From positions 1 through 64,000 of the forward strand of contig NZ_FNNP01000008.1 of assembly GCF_900106805.1 (NCBI RefSeq): 64,000 nucleotides of DNA. The letters are read 5' to 3'. The notes beneath the pieces were generated by a model. That model made no database searches, was not told the DNA's origin, and worked only from the letters and a program-made list of their open reading frames with translations. Source of the stretch: Ruegeria halocynthiae (GTDB taxonomy: Bacteria; Pseudomonadota; Alphaproteobacteria; Rhodobacterales; Rhodobacteraceae). Below, in pieces: positions 8,311 through 17,137 of this stretch. Within the stretch, counting starts at the first letter, position 1; each line of letters begins with the position of its first letter. The position numbers and the translations under genes are program-made.

Positions 8311-8774
8311 TGGCTGGGCGCACAACACTATTGGTCACCGGTGGCCTTGCGCTCGCCGGTTTCACCGTAGCATTCGTTCTGGCCCAGCCCACCAAAGCGG
8401 TCGGTCTATTGACACCGGATGACGCCGAATTGGTCGCCATTGGCCAAATAATTTACGCGGAACAATGTGCTGCCTGCCACGGAGCACGCCTGGAAGGACA
8501 GCCAAACTGGCGGATACGCGGCGAGGATGGTTTGCTACCGGCACCTCCGCATGACGCCACAGGGCATACGTGGCACCACGATGATGAAACGCTTTTCACC
8601 CTGACCAAATTTGGCCTGGCCGGGCTGATAGAGAATGCGCCCGCAACTGGTATGCCGGTCTATGAAGGAGTGCTCAGCGATGACGAAATCATTGCGGTGC
8701 TATCCTTTATCAAATCAACCTGGTCCGATGACCTTCGTGAGTATCATGACGAACTGAATACCCAGTCCGAATAG
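8310..8774 (+). CDS. Class I c-type cytochrome, membrane-anchored
   Basis: The protein has 154 residues. An N-terminal membrane helix (TLLVTGGLALAGFTVAFVLA) is followed by one haem c domain: CAACH at 53-57 and a likely axial Met in TGMPVY (M115). The end of the domain, DDEIIAVLSFIKSTW, is the classic C-terminal cytochrome helix. It overlaps the DUF411 gene by one base and precedes copC by 12 bases. In the DUF411-cyt c-CopCD arrangement it may pass electrons to or from a periplasmic copper site; this role is inferred from neighbours only. Confidence 0.9.
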   Translation: MAGRTTLLVTGGLALAGFTVAFVLAQPTKAVGLLTPDDAELVAIGQIIYAEQCAACHGARLEGQPNWRIRGEDGLLPAPPHDATGHTWHHDDETLFTLTKFGLAGLIENAPATGMPVYEGVLSDDEIIAVLSFIKSTWSDDLREYHDELNTQSE

Positions 8775-8786
8775 GAAACAACTCAG

Positions 8787-9131
8787 ATGATCAAACAAAC
8801 TCTTTTCGGTTTGGCCGTTGCAATGGCTCCGATGCTTGCGGCTGCGCATTCAAAGTCTGAAGCAACGACACCGGCTGACGGCGCGACTGTCACGAACGCG
8901 CCGGAGATTTCCATGCGGTTCGATGATCCGATGCGCATCATTTCGATTACGCTGACCTCCCCAGATGGCGACGTCGAAATTGAACGCGAGACAGGTATGG
9001 ACCCCGCCACAGAATTCCGGGCCATGCCGTTGGAAGAGCTTGCACCGGGAAGCTACCGCTTCGACTGGCGAGGTATGGCGTCAGACGGTCACCCGATGCA
9101 GGGCAGCTTCTCTTTCACGGTCGCTGAGTGA
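8787..9131 (+). CDS. copC: CopC periplasmic copper chaperone
   Basis: The 114-residue protein has a signal peptide ending LAAAHS, so the mature protein begins with His, as needed for the CopC Cu(II) His-brace site. The conserved second His lies in SDGHPMQGSFSF near the C-terminus, and the Asp in that motif is also kept. The rest is the immunoglobulin-like CopC fold (ATTPADGATVTNAPEISMRF). The Met-rich Cu(I) loop of plasmid CopC is not evident, so this is the Cu(II)-only type. Its TGA overlaps the GTG start of copD (GTGA). Confidence 0.9.
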   Translation: MIKQTLFGLAVAMAPMLAAAHSKSEATTPADGATVTNAPEISMRFDDPMRIISITLTSPDGDVEIERETGMDPATEFRAMPLEELAPGSYRFDWRGMASDGHPMQGSFSFTVAE

Positions 9132-10006
9132 CCGGACTGGCCCCCATTGACGGTGTTGTCGTCTTGGCCATTTTGGCGAAAGCACTTGGCTACGGCGCGG
9201 CGCTGCTGGCGATGGGCAGCATCCTGTTCACCGTTCTCTTTGCCACGCGCGCCGAGGCGTCCGTTTTGCGCCTTGCACGTCACCTCGCGGTCGGCGCGGC
9301 GCTTCTCGGTCTCGCCGTTCTGGCTCTACGTTTCGGCATCAGAGCGGCGCGGATATCCGGAATGGGCTTTGAGGGCGCGACGGACCCAATGATGCTTGGC
9401 ATTGTCTGGGACAGCCCGCTTGGCACCGCTGCGATTTGGCGAGGGGTGGGTGAACTCGCGATATTGGCAATCCTGCTCCCCCGCGTAGGGCAGTGGGTCG
9501 CTTTGGCGGGCAGCCTTGCCATAGCGATTTCCTTTGCTCAGGTGGGACACTCGCTTGGAGAGCCCAGGGCGCCTCTCGCAGTCTTACTGTTTCTTCATCT
9601 TCTGGCAGTCGCCTTTTGGGTTGGCGCTCTTCTGCCCTTGCACAAAGCGGCGCTCACTCCCACTGGGGCCGATCTACTGCACCATTTTGGCAATGTCGCT
9701 GCTTACGGAGTTGCCGTCCTGATTGTTGCTGGCGCAGCACTCGCATGGCTGCTTTCGGGCTCTGTGGTCGCCTTGTTCGGAACGGCCTATGGATTGGTAC
9801 TTTTGGCCAAGGTCGTGATCGTTTCTGCCCTTCTTGGCCTGGCGGCGCTGAACAAGCTGAGATTTGTTCCGGCTCTCAGGGCTGAGAAGCGTGGCGCGGA
9901 AATTGCTCTCCGGCGGTCGATTTCAATGGAGATGTTGGCTGTTGTCCTGATCCTGTTTGCAACGGCGACGCTAACCAGTGTGACGACACCTCCTATCAAT
10001 CTCTGA
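9128..10006 (+). CDS. copD: CopD-family copper import/resistance membrane protein
   Basis: The 292-residue polytopic protein has about eight hydrophobic segments. It contains the CopD-type features FLHLLAVAFWVGALLPLH (about residues 156-173) and GHSLGEPRAP, plus a C-terminal ALNKLRFVPAL region. It starts at GTG 9128 overlapping the copC stop, which supports a CopC-CopD unit in which CopC delivers Cu to the inner-membrane CopD. Transport direction cannot be read from sequence; in related systems the pair mediates uptake. It is the last gene of the copper run. Confidence 0.88.
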   Translation: MTGLAPIDGVVVLAILAKALGYGAALLAMGSILFTVLFATRAEASVLRLARHLAVGAALLGLAVLALRFGIRAARISGMGFEGATDPMMLGIVWDSPLGTAAIWRGVGELAILAILLPRVGQWVALAGSLAIAISFAQVGHSLGEPRAPLAVLLFLHLLAVAFWVGALLPLHKAALTPTGADLLHHFGNVAAYGVAVLIVAGAALAWLLSGSVVALFGTAYGLVLLAKVVIVSALLGLAALNKLRFVPALRAEKRGAEIALRRSISMEMLAVVLILFATATLTSVTTPPINL

Positions 10007-10096
10007 CGGCCTATGGTCCGAAGCAGGAGCTGCAAATCCTTGTTACGAATGTCCGCTTGGGGCTGACTACGGTCCTTTGGAGTGAAAATGCGGATG

Positions 10097-10260
10097 GCCG
10101 CAAAGTCCGCGAACTGTGAGTCCGCCCACCCTCTGATCTTGCAGTCGCAGCGAATGGCCGGCCTGACGGGCCGCACCGTGGCATGCCTATCGGTGATTGA
10201 ATGGCAGGTTTGGGCCGTTCGTAAGGTCTGTGTGATGTGGGGCAATGGGCAATGCTGCAC
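10097..10260 (+). repeat. Copy of a dispersed intergenic repeat (degenerate)
   Basis: The 376-bp gap after copD has no credible gene. From 10098 the sequence AAAGTCCGCGAACTGTGA nearly matches the reverse strand at 24452-24472, and a CGCAGCGAATGG block follows in both copies at similar distance. The remainder has diverged. This is one of at least four related relics in the window (see 24365, 54782 and 62689). Confidence 0.5.
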
Positions 10261-10382
10261 CGGCTCTGATGGCCGCGAAGAGCCCAGAGTAACGGATGCC
10301 GCAACATGCATGAATACCGGCTTTTGGTCACACAGTAGCCAAACACAAAAATTGGTTTTCAGATCGTAAGTTCTATGGTGAT

Positions 10383-10940
10383 CTATTCTGTCCCAGCTTC
10401 ATCTATCCAAAAGGAAAGAGGGTTTGCCTTTACACCATCCAACATCCTCAACACTTCCGCCTTCCATCCCGCTTTGGTCTGTAATGCCAATTGGGACGGT
10501 GGTCGGTGGTTTGGTTCGAGAATGGCATATTCATAACTGAGCGGTTTCGTGAAGGGTAAGAAAACCACTTTGCCATTCGAGAAGTTAAGCTCACGTTCGG
10601 TCGCAACAGTCAGCGGATCAACGATACTGCAACACTGTCCTGAACTCACAAAGGGGATTAGTGGCAGAAAGTACTGGCAGATTACTGTCGGATTGTATTC
10701 AGCGGCGACATTTTCAAACTCCTGCCGGATTTTTCGTTGAAACGGGTGTGAAGGATGCAGACCTCCCATTGGCGTTCCATCCAGGTCCGATAAAGTCAGG
10801 CTCTGGCGCGAAGAAAGCGGATGTTCGCGATCGATGGCGCAGAAGCAATCTGCCCGGATAAGCTCTGCCGAGTACTGGGGTTCCCGAAACTGTTTCACGA
10901 GTTCAGCGTAATTCAATCGATCCCGCCCACAGGTTTTCAA
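10383..10940 (-). pseudogene. LysR-family regulator, effector-domain fragment
   Basis: The 185-residue frame resembles the C-terminal part of LysR substrate-binding domains: LIRADCFCAIDREHPLSSRQ, SLTLSDLDGTPMGGL, then a FVSSGQCCSIVDPLT segment and VVFLPFTKPLSYEYAI. The N-terminal helix-turn-helix (about 60 residues) and the first part of the effector domain are missing; nothing like them is seen in the 190 bases upstream in any frame. It is therefore a 5'-deleted remnant. It has no obvious target operon. Confidence 0.65.
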
Positions 10941-11133
10941 AAGATGACGTACGAAAAGAAGCAGCGTGATCGTCGCCTAGGCGGCTGCTACATTGAAAGT
11001 GATTTCCCAAATCGCCATTTCAGTTTCTCCACACTTGTTACGTTTCGGACCTGTACAAACTAATCTTCAATTCAGGCATGTGGTGGTTTTGCGCGTTCGC
11101 TTACCTTGACGAAAAACTGTGACCGGAAGGCTT

Positions 11134-11457
11134 TCAATCGAGTTTCTTGCGGTGGTATTTCGCGTGCTCCTCAAGAGCTTCCGCGTGCTCCTCGAGCCAA
11201 GCTCGTTTCCGATCTTCCTTGGTCGCGACAAGTTCAGAAATACGCTTGTCCAGAGCGTCGGTAAGCGAATCTTTAATCAGTGCGTCCACGTGTGTTTTCT
11301 CCATCTGCTCGAGGACGGTGAGCAGCGCGGCTGCGCGCTTCACGGCGTCGAGCGGGAGGTCGGTTCGCAGCGACAGGCAAAGAAAAAGGTTTGAGACCTG
11401 GTTTGATAGTTTTTTTGGCAGGCGTTTTCGGAAATAGAAAATACGGCCACGGCGCAT
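11134..11457 (-). pseudogene. Tyrosine-recombinase integrase, N-terminal (DUF6538) remnant
   Basis: From Met at 11457 the protein reads MRRGRIFYFRKRLPKKLSNQ followed by a helical region (LDAVKRAAALLTVLEQME), which is the N-terminal DUF6538-type domain of many alphaproteobacterial phage/island integrases. It stops after about 107 residues; the SAM-like and catalytic domains (normally another 250-300 residues) are absent. It lies directly downstream of the 3' end of the tRNA-Gln gene on the same strand, the usual place for an island integrase at its attachment site. It marks an old integration event. Confidence 0.65.
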
Positions 11458-11585
11458 GAGGTAGGGGCCGGCATGGTAACGGTGTTTGCGCAACCGACTG
11501 CTGTGTCGATTTTTGGCTGGCTGTGTCACATCGGATTTTCCGGAGGCTCTGTTGCCCCTTATTTTCCTGTCTTTTCTGGAAAAGG

Positions 11586-11660
11586 TGGCTGGGGTGGTAG
11601 GATTCGAACCTACGATACACAGTACCAAAAACTGCTGCCTTACCACTTGGCTACACCCCA
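11586..11660 (-). tRNA. tRNA-Gln (UUG)
   Basis: The reverse strand folds into a full cloverleaf: 7-bp acceptor TGGGGTG/CACCCCA, D stem GCC/GGC, anticodon stem GCAGT/ACTGT with loop TTTTGGT giving anticodon TTG, and T arm around GGTTCGAATCC. The discriminator base is G and CCA is encoded (11586-11588). The 3' end faces the integrase remnant, so this gene is the probable attachment site of the island to the left. Confidence 0.93.
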
Positions 11661-12027
11661 ACGATGAGCGGCTATCTACGACTGTTGCTTTCGGGGTTCA
11701 AGGGCTTTTTTGGACAAAAATGATATCGATCTGAAAATTATTTCGATAGCGGTCTGGCGGTAAGTGCTGCGCCGTGTTGGCGATGTGAACGATCAGGGTT
11801 GAGCTGGTTTCCAAGGTGTAAAAATAGGTAACGTTCAAAGAGTTCATAGCTAAAATCGTCTGCCCGCAATGCCCATTGCTTCGACCATCTGCGATTGCGT
11901 TTCAATTGCACTAAAAGATGTGTAAATTATTGATAAATATTGGTAAATAAGGTTCTTGCCAGTTGCATTTATCCGTTTGCAGGCATAGCTAACAATTGTC
12001 CGCTATCCAGACAAAAAGGAACAAGCG
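11661..12027. other. Intergenic region with the tRNA-Gln and ferritin promoters
   Basis: These 367 bases separate the tRNA from the ferritin gene. The 3' half (11900-11960) is strikingly A/T-rich, with TTGATAAATATTGG, and is the likely ferritin promoter region. I could not make out a clear Irr or Fur box. AAAAGGA at 12014-12020 is the ferritin ribosome site. No gene is seen. Confidence 0.4.
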
Positions 12028-12537
12028 ATGAAACTGAATCCGCAAGTCGTCGAAGCGCTGAACAAGCAGATCAACAACGAGCTTCATGCCTCATACACCT
12101 ATTTGGCGATGTCAGCCTATTTCGAGGCTCAGGACCTGCCCGGTTTCGCCAGTTGGTTCCGCGGCCATTCCGCTGAAGAGGATACACATGCGATGCGTAT
12201 TTTCGACTTTATCGCCAAGCGTGGCGCCCGGATAAATCTGGATGGGATCGCCAAGCCGCAAACGGAATATGAATCGCCTGTTGATGTTCTCGAACAGGCG
12301 CTGGCGCAAGAGCAGACTGTCACGGCGCAGATCAACGCTCTGTTCGAACTGGCGCATGAGGTCAAGGAATACAGCACGCAAAATATGCTGAACTGGTTTC
12401 TGGCCGAGCAAATAGAAGAAGAAGACCTGTTCACGTCGATTCTGGATAAGGCCAAGGCGGCCAGCGGTGATCGCTGGAATCTCTTGCTGCTGGATCAAGA
12501 ACTGGCCAAGCGTGGCGGCGGTCAGTCTGAGGCGTAA
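12028..12537 (+). CDS. ftn: Ferritin (non-haem iron storage protein)
   Basis: The 169-residue protein is of bacterial FtnA length. It forms a four-helix bundle with ferroxidase residues in the expected places: E18 in NNELHAS, Y25, and E51 and H54 in AEEDTHAM; the later helices hold HEVKEYSTQNMLNWFLAEQIEEE. The Met ligand for haem of bacterioferritin is not apparent. It stores Fe(III) in a 24-mer in the cytosol. The gene stands alone between the tRNA-Gln and a minus-strand SH3 gene, and the long A/T-rich leader suggests separate, probably iron-responsive, control. Confidence 0.92.
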   Translation: MKLNPQVVEALNKQINNELHASYTYLAMSAYFEAQDLPGFASWFRGHSAEEDTHAMRIFDFIAKRGARINLDGIAKPQTEYESPVDVLEQALAQEQTVTAQINALFELAHEVKEYSTQNMLNWFLAEQIEEEDLFTSILDKAKAASGDRWNLLLLDQELAKRGGGQSEA

Positions 12538-12569
12538 ACGGCGAAGCAACCGGGTACAGGGGGCGTCAG

Positions 12570-13091
12570 TTACTCTCGAATCTCAGAAGGCTCGACCCCC
12601 CAAAGATTGTTCTTGAGGGTCCAGCCACGATAGCCTCCAGCCGAGACGCGACACCAATCGGGCGTGCATTTTTCCAGCCGGGCGACAACTCCGGTTTCGA
12701 AATGCGCATTCACCGGCGATTTTGGATCGGGCGTGGCGTAAACCGGTAGCAAGTCGGATTCGATGAGAACTGTCCGCACGCCTGAAAGCAGCGCGTAGTG
12801 CACCCAGCCCCCGGCACCGTCGCGGTCCTGGACTTTGCGCCAGTTTCCGTATTCGGCTGTGATCTGCAATGGCATGCCGCGTCTCTTGAACACCCAGTCG
12901 ATTCGATGCGTCAGTGAGGGACCACGCCGGACATTGCCTTCAGCTGCTTTCATCGAGACATATCGGGGAAGTGGCAGATTCGTCACCGGGCCGCGCTTTT
13001 CCTGCGCGGATGCGGTCATGGTGCCGAACGCGAGAAGAAATATCGAGATCAACGCCACAAGATGGCGGTTCACTGAAAAACTAGCACTCAC
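12570..13091 (-). CDS. Exported SH3-domain (SH3b) protein
   Basis: From the GTG at 13091 the protein has 173 residues: a signal peptide (HLVALISIFLLAFGTMTASA), then an SH3b domain in which VSMKAAEGNVRRGPSLTH is the classic start and WVHYALLSGVRT follows. A second SH3-like half contains VVARLEKCTPDWCRVSAGGY and GWTLKNNLWG; the two Cys probably pair. Related proteins are periplasmic SH3 proteins of Rhodobacteraceae thought to bind peptidoglycan or peptides. The long upstream frame to 13406 is antisense to the start of the dehydrogenase and was not used; a GTG at 13073 is an alternative start. Confidence 0.8.
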   Translation of the reverse strand: MSASFSVNRHLVALISIFLLAFGTMTASAQEKRGPVTNLPLPRYVSMKAAEGNVRRGPSLTHRIDWVFKRRGMPLQITAEYGNWRKVQDRDGAGGWVHYALLSGVRTVLIESDLLPVYATPDPKSPVNAHFETGVVARLEKCTPDWCRVSAGGYRGWTLKNNLWGVEPSEIRE

Positions 13092-13227
13092 TGCCTGTCT
13101 GCTCTTATGCCTGTAGTTCGTGTGTAAAAAAGGTTGAGACGATGCCCAAGGGGTTCTTGTGCCCCGTGTAATCCTGCGCCACGATGACATGACGCGCGGC
13201 TGTTTGCAAAGCAGTAGGAGGGTCGAA

Positions 13228-14214
13228 GTGCCAAGAGAACGTCTGAGTGTTGTCGTTACGCGACGGTTGCCTGAAGCGGTGGAAACCCGGTTGAGCGAGC
13301 TTTTTGATGTAAAGCTACGTGACAATGATGCCCCCATGACACGCGAAGAACTTACCGCCGCCATGAAAGAGGCAGATGTATTGGTTCCAACCATCACCGA
13401 TATCATTGATGGCGGTATTCTGGGACAGGCAGGCGAGAATTTGCGCCTGATTGCGAATTATGGTGCTGGGGTCGACAATATTGATGTAGCGACGGCGCGG
13501 CAGCGGGGCATTCTGGTTTCGAACACGCCGGGTGTGTTGACCGACGATACAGCAGATATGACGATGGCTCTTATCCTTGCGGTCACACGGCGTATCCCCG
13601 AGGGGTTGGGCGTGATGCAAAAAGGTGATTGGACCGGTTGGGCACCAACCGCCTTATTGGGCGGTCGGGTAGGTGGGCGCCGATTGGGTATTCTCGGTAT
13701 GGGCCGGATCGGGCAGGCCGTTGCGCGCCGAGCAAGCGCGTTTGGAATGCAGGTGCATTACCACAATCGCCGCCGCTTGCGCCCGGAAGTCGAGCAAGAG
13801 TTGGAAGCGACCTATTGGGACAGCCTGGATCAGATGGTGGCACGGATGGACGTCATCTCGATCAACTGTCCGTCGACGCCTTCGACCTTTCACCTGATGA
13901 ATGCGCGGCGGTTGAAATTGATGAAACCCTCGGCGGTGATCGTGAACACTTCTCGAGGTGAAGTATTAGACGAAAACGCGCTGACCCGGATGATCCGTGC
14001 GGGGGGAATCGCTGGCGCGGGTCTGGATGTTTATGAACAGGGCACGAATGTAAATCCTCGCCTTCGACAACTGCCAAATGTGGTGCTGTTGCCGCATATG
14101 AGCTCGGCCACGCTGGAAGGTCGGATCGAGATGGGTGAGAAGGTAATCATTAATATCAAAACCTTCGAGGATGGTCATCGCCCGCCCGATCAGGTTGTAC
14201 CTGCGATGCTATAG
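13228..14214 (+). CDS. D-2-hydroxyacid dehydrogenase (glyoxylate/hydroxypyruvate reductase type)
   Basis: The 328-residue protein starts at GTG 13228, seven bases after a strong AGGAGG (13216-13221); the longer ATG frame from 13159 lacks such a site. It has the two-domain formate/glycerate dehydrogenase fold: NAD(P) motif LGILGMGRIGQAVA, active-site Arg in VNTSRGEVLDE, Glu in the GLDVYEQG region and catalytic His in LLPHMSSAT. The reaction is probably NAD(P)H-dependent reduction of glyoxylate or hydroxypyruvate. The next gene, 29 bp on, is a glycolate/lactate-type FAD dehydrogenase, so both may act on small hydroxy acids. Confidence 0.88.
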   Translation: MPRERLSVVVTRRLPEAVETRLSELFDVKLRDNDAPMTREELTAAMKEADVLVPTITDIIDGGILGQAGENLRLIANYGAGVDNIDVATARQRGILVSNTPGVLTDDTADMTMALILAVTRRIPEGLGVMQKGDWTGWAPTALLGGRVGGRRLGILGMGRIGQAVARRASAFGMQVHYHNRRRLRPEVEQELEATYWDSLDQMVARMDVISINCPSTPSTFHLMNARRLKLMKPSAVIVNTSRGEVLDENALTRMIRAGGIAGAGLDVYEQGTNVNPRLRQLPNVVLLPHMSSATLEGRIEMGEKVIINIKTFEDGHRPPDQVVPAML

Positions 14215-14243
14215 GCTGTTTTGCCTGAACGAAGAGGGATGGG

Positions 14244-15653
14244 ATGGTGCAGGCAGCTGCTTTGCCGCGAAATGAAGCCGGGATCAAAACGGTTGTAGGA
14301 ATACTGAAGCAAAGTTTCGGGGACCGTCTGCAGGCCAGTGCTGCGATCCGTGAGCAACATGGGCATACTACGACGTGGATCGAAAACCAGAGCCCGGATG
14401 CGGTTGTCTTTCCACATTCCACCGAAGAAGTGGCAGATATCGTCAAAACCTGTGCGGCGCATAAAGTGCCGGTTATCCCCTTTGGTACCGGCACCTCGCT
14501 TGAGGGGCACGTGAATGCGCCTGCTGGCGGCATATCTGTCGATCTGAGCCAGATGAACAAAATACTTGCGGTCAATGTTGGCGATCTGGATTGCGTCGTA
14601 CAGCCAGGTGTCACCCGTGCCGATCTAAATACCCATCTGCGAGATCAGGGATTGTTCTTTCCTATCGACCCTGGTGCGAATGCTTCGCTAGGTGGCATGG
14701 CCGCGACACGCGCATCCGGCACCAACGCGGTTCGCTACGGGACGATGAAAGACAATGTGCTCAGCCTGGAGGCGGTGATGCCGGATGGGCAAGTGATCCG
14801 CACCGGACATCGGGCCCGCAAGTCCTCGGCCGGGTATGATCTGACACGCCTGTTGATTGGTGCCGAGGGTACACTGGGCATTATCACCGAAATCACGCTG
14901 CGTTTGCACGGCATTCCCGAGGCCATCAGCTCAGCCCGCTGTTCATTCCCCACAGTGGATGCGGCGTGCCAGGCGGTGATGATGACCATTCAATATGGCA
15001 TTCCTGTTGCCCGGATCGAGTTGCTGGATCAGATGTCGGTCAAAGCGGCAAATGCCTATTCGGGGTTGGCCCTGCCCGAAACGCCTCTGTTGCTGCTAGA
15101 GTTTCATGGCTCTGACAGCGGGGCCGTCGAACAGGCCGAAACCTTTGGGCAGATCGCGGAAGAGTTCGGCGGGACCGAATTCACCGCGACCTCAACAACA
15201 GAAGAGCGCAACAAGCTTTGGCAAGCACGGCACGATATGTATTGGGCCAGCCTGCAGTTGCGCCCGGGTGCGCAGGGGATTTCTACGGATGTTTGTGTTC
15301 CGATCTCGCGTTTGGCCGACTGCGTGACGGCTGCGCAGGACAAAACCGCCGAGTTGGGATTACTGGCCCCGATTGTGGGCCATGTCGGAGATGGTAATTT
15401 CCATACTCTGTTGTTGATCGACATGGACGACGCGACCGAGGTTTCAGGCGCAGAGGAATTTGTGGGATGGCTGAACGATCTTGCAATCTCGATGGAGGGT
15501 ACCTGCACCGGAGAGCATGGGATCGGGCAAGGAAAACGCCCCTATCTGGTGAAAGAACTTGGCGCTGCGACCACCTATATGGCGGTGATCAAAGCTGCGC
15601 TGGATCCTGACAACATCATGAATCCGGGAAAGATTCTTTCGCTTCCAGATTGA
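14244..15653 (+). CDS. FAD-linked oxidase (D-lactate / glycolate dehydrogenase, GlcD-DLD type)
   Basis: The 469-residue protein has an N-terminal FAD_binding_4 (PCMH) domain with VIPFGTGTSLEGHVNAPAGG at about residues 75-94 and the PGANASLGGMAATRASGTNA block, followed by the C-terminal FAD-oxidase domain. The latter holds HVGDGNFHTLLLID and the signature EGTCTGEHGIGQGKRPYL. These are the His-rich metal-binding and substrate residues of DLD/GlcD proteins. The likely reaction is oxidation of D-lactate or a related D-2-hydroxyacid with electrons passed to quinone or cytochrome c. It follows the hydroxyacid dehydrogenase closely, so the pair is probably one operon. Confidence 0.88.
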   Translation: MVQAAALPRNEAGIKTVVGILKQSFGDRLQASAAIREQHGHTTTWIENQSPDAVVFPHSTEEVADIVKTCAAHKVPVIPFGTGTSLEGHVNAPAGGISVDLSQMNKILAVNVGDLDCVVQPGVTRADLNTHLRDQGLFFPIDPGANASLGGMAATRASGTNAVRYGTMKDNVLSLEAVMPDGQVIRTGHRARKSSAGYDLTRLLIGAEGTLGIITEITLRLHGIPEAISSARCSFPTVDAACQAVMMTIQYGIPVARIELLDQMSVKAANAYSGLALPETPLLLLEFHGSDSGAVEQAETFGQIAEEFGGTEFTATSTTEERNKLWQARHDMYWASLQLRPGAQGISTDVCVPISRLADCVTAAQDKTAELGLLAPIVGHVGDGNFHTLLLIDMDDATEVSGAEEFVGWLNDLAISMEGTCTGEHGIGQGKRPYLVKELGAATTYMAVIKAALDPDNIMNPGKILSLPD

Positions 15654-15752
15654 ATGCCGACGAACAGATAATTCCAAAAATCTGTCATACCCGCGCCCCA
15701 ATTTTATGGAACTGAATCTCTTCAGAGCAGTAATTGATTCTGAGGTTGATTT

Positions 15753-17000
15753 ATGGGCGCGCTGCGTTTCATTGGGTTTTTGCTGATCGCGGCGATTGTT
15801 GTCGCGGGTCTTGACTATTACCAACAGGACAAAAAGCACGACGGCACATTGTCCTTTGGCAGTTACATCGACACGATCAATGATCGGTTCGGTGTTTTTC
15901 AGGCCGAGAAAGTTGCAAAACAGACCGAACGTGAACGCAAGAAAAGCTGGGACGCTGGCGCAAAATCATATCTGCCAACACCGCCAGAAGGATGGGCCAG
16001 ATACGATCTGACAGATACCCAGAGCAAACCGGTTCAGAAGGCATTGTCCGAGCTTGAGCTTTCCCCGCTAATCAGCTCCATTTCCAGTCAGGAGGAATTG
16101 TTCCGCCTGACGAATGAAGGGCGGGATGGTCTGATACGTAAACTGGCTCGGTCAGGGTATGTTTATGAAAAAGATGGTGAAATCGCCTGGTTTGACATCA
16201 CTTTGAAGCCCAAGAAGGCACGCAACACAATGGTTGGGTTGGCGCTGGGGAGACAGGCCGACGTTATGAATGCGATGGAGGTCTCTGATGGATTTGCAGT
16301 CATTGATGGAGTGGCGTTTGCAGAAGTGACCGGGGGTTTGTCTGGCGGTGTTCAAGAAAGCGACATTCGTAAGATCAAAGGCCGCATCGGATTTGATGAA
16401 GAAGTCGTGCTGCGTCTGCACACCAACGGAAACGATGCAACAATCCGGCAGTTTCTGAAAACAGTCGATCTGGCGGGACTGAATGCACTGTTGGAATTCC
16501 CCTCGGTCGCGACAGGGCAAGATATTTATGTGCCACTTAAGGAACAACCTGAAATGGCCGATAAAATGCTGACCCTCTATGGCAAGATGATTGCCATGCA
16601 GGACAAGGTAACACAGCAGAAAATCGAAAATATGGATATTGGCGCGATGATGCTGAATACGCTGACTGCGACAGATTTCAACGCAGAAGGTCTGGCGGAC
16701 ATCACAGGCGGCAAGGTTTTCGAGAATCAGGACAATTTGCAGATGGCCTACGGAAAGGCGCTTGAGATGATTTTGCTCTCGGATCAGCGCCAGGCCGATG
16801 CTGAGCCCTCTGGGTCGGGTGGCGGTCTGATCAAGGGTTTTCTGCAGAAACTTCCCGTTTTCGGAGCGTTAAGCGGAGGTGGAGAGGTTGCTTCAGCAGC
16901 AAATGCAGGTGGCTCCAACGTCCGTGTTCGAAAAGGAAGCGAAAGCTCGTCCTGCGCGGTAACTGGCAGAACCAAACGCTGTACGTTCGGCAAAAACTGA
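15753..17000 (+). CDS. Membrane-anchored protein of unknown function
   Basis: The 415-residue protein starts with a single membrane helix (RFIGFLLIAAIVVAGLDYY, residues 5-23), then a charged segment and a mixed alpha/beta domain from about residue 60 to 330. A Gly/Ser-rich linker (SGSGGG) and a Cys-containing tail (SSCAVTGRTKRCTFGKN) end it; the two Cys could pair. I recognise no family motif. Homologues are likely confined to Rhodobacteraceae; that is an impression, not a search. It has its own 100-bp leader and no operon partner. It is probably periplasm-facing. Confidence 0.65.
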   Translation: MGALRFIGFLLIAAIVVAGLDYYQQDKKHDGTLSFGSYIDTINDRFGVFQAEKVAKQTERERKKSWDAGAKSYLPTPPEGWARYDLTDTQSKPVQKALSELELSPLISSISSQEELFRLTNEGRDGLIRKLARSGYVYEKDGEIAWFDITLKPKKARNTMVGLALGRQADVMNAMEVSDGFAVIDGVAFAEVTGGLSGGVQESDIRKIKGRIGFDEEVVLRLHTNGNDATIRQFLKTVDLAGLNALLEFPSVATGQDIYVPLKEQPEMADKMLTLYGKMIAMQDKVTQQKIENMDIGAMMLNTLTATDFNAEGLADITGGKVFENQDNLQMAYGKALEMILLSDQRQADAEPSGSGGGLIKGFLQKLPVFGALSGGGEVASAANAGGSNVRVRKGSESSSCAVTGRTKRCTFGKN

Positions 17001-17137
17001 TCGGATTATTACGCGCAAACAACGGCCGGCATCAATTGCGGGTCGTTTTTCTATTATCACTGGTCGGATGAATGTCGCGCCGGGCCCCGCAAATGCGCCA
17101 TATGGTGGCAGCTGAATTCAAGGGGAGACGCCCGGTT

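Noticed and set aside
10011-10346. 111-residue open frame on the minus strand after copD
   Set aside because: It lies in a degenerate intergenic repeat and its residues (many Arg, Ser, Pro) look like translated non-coding DNA.
12570-13406. 278-residue version of the SH3 protein
   Set aside because: The extra N-terminus is antisense to the hydroxyacid dehydrogenase; a GTG at 13091 gives a proper signal peptide.
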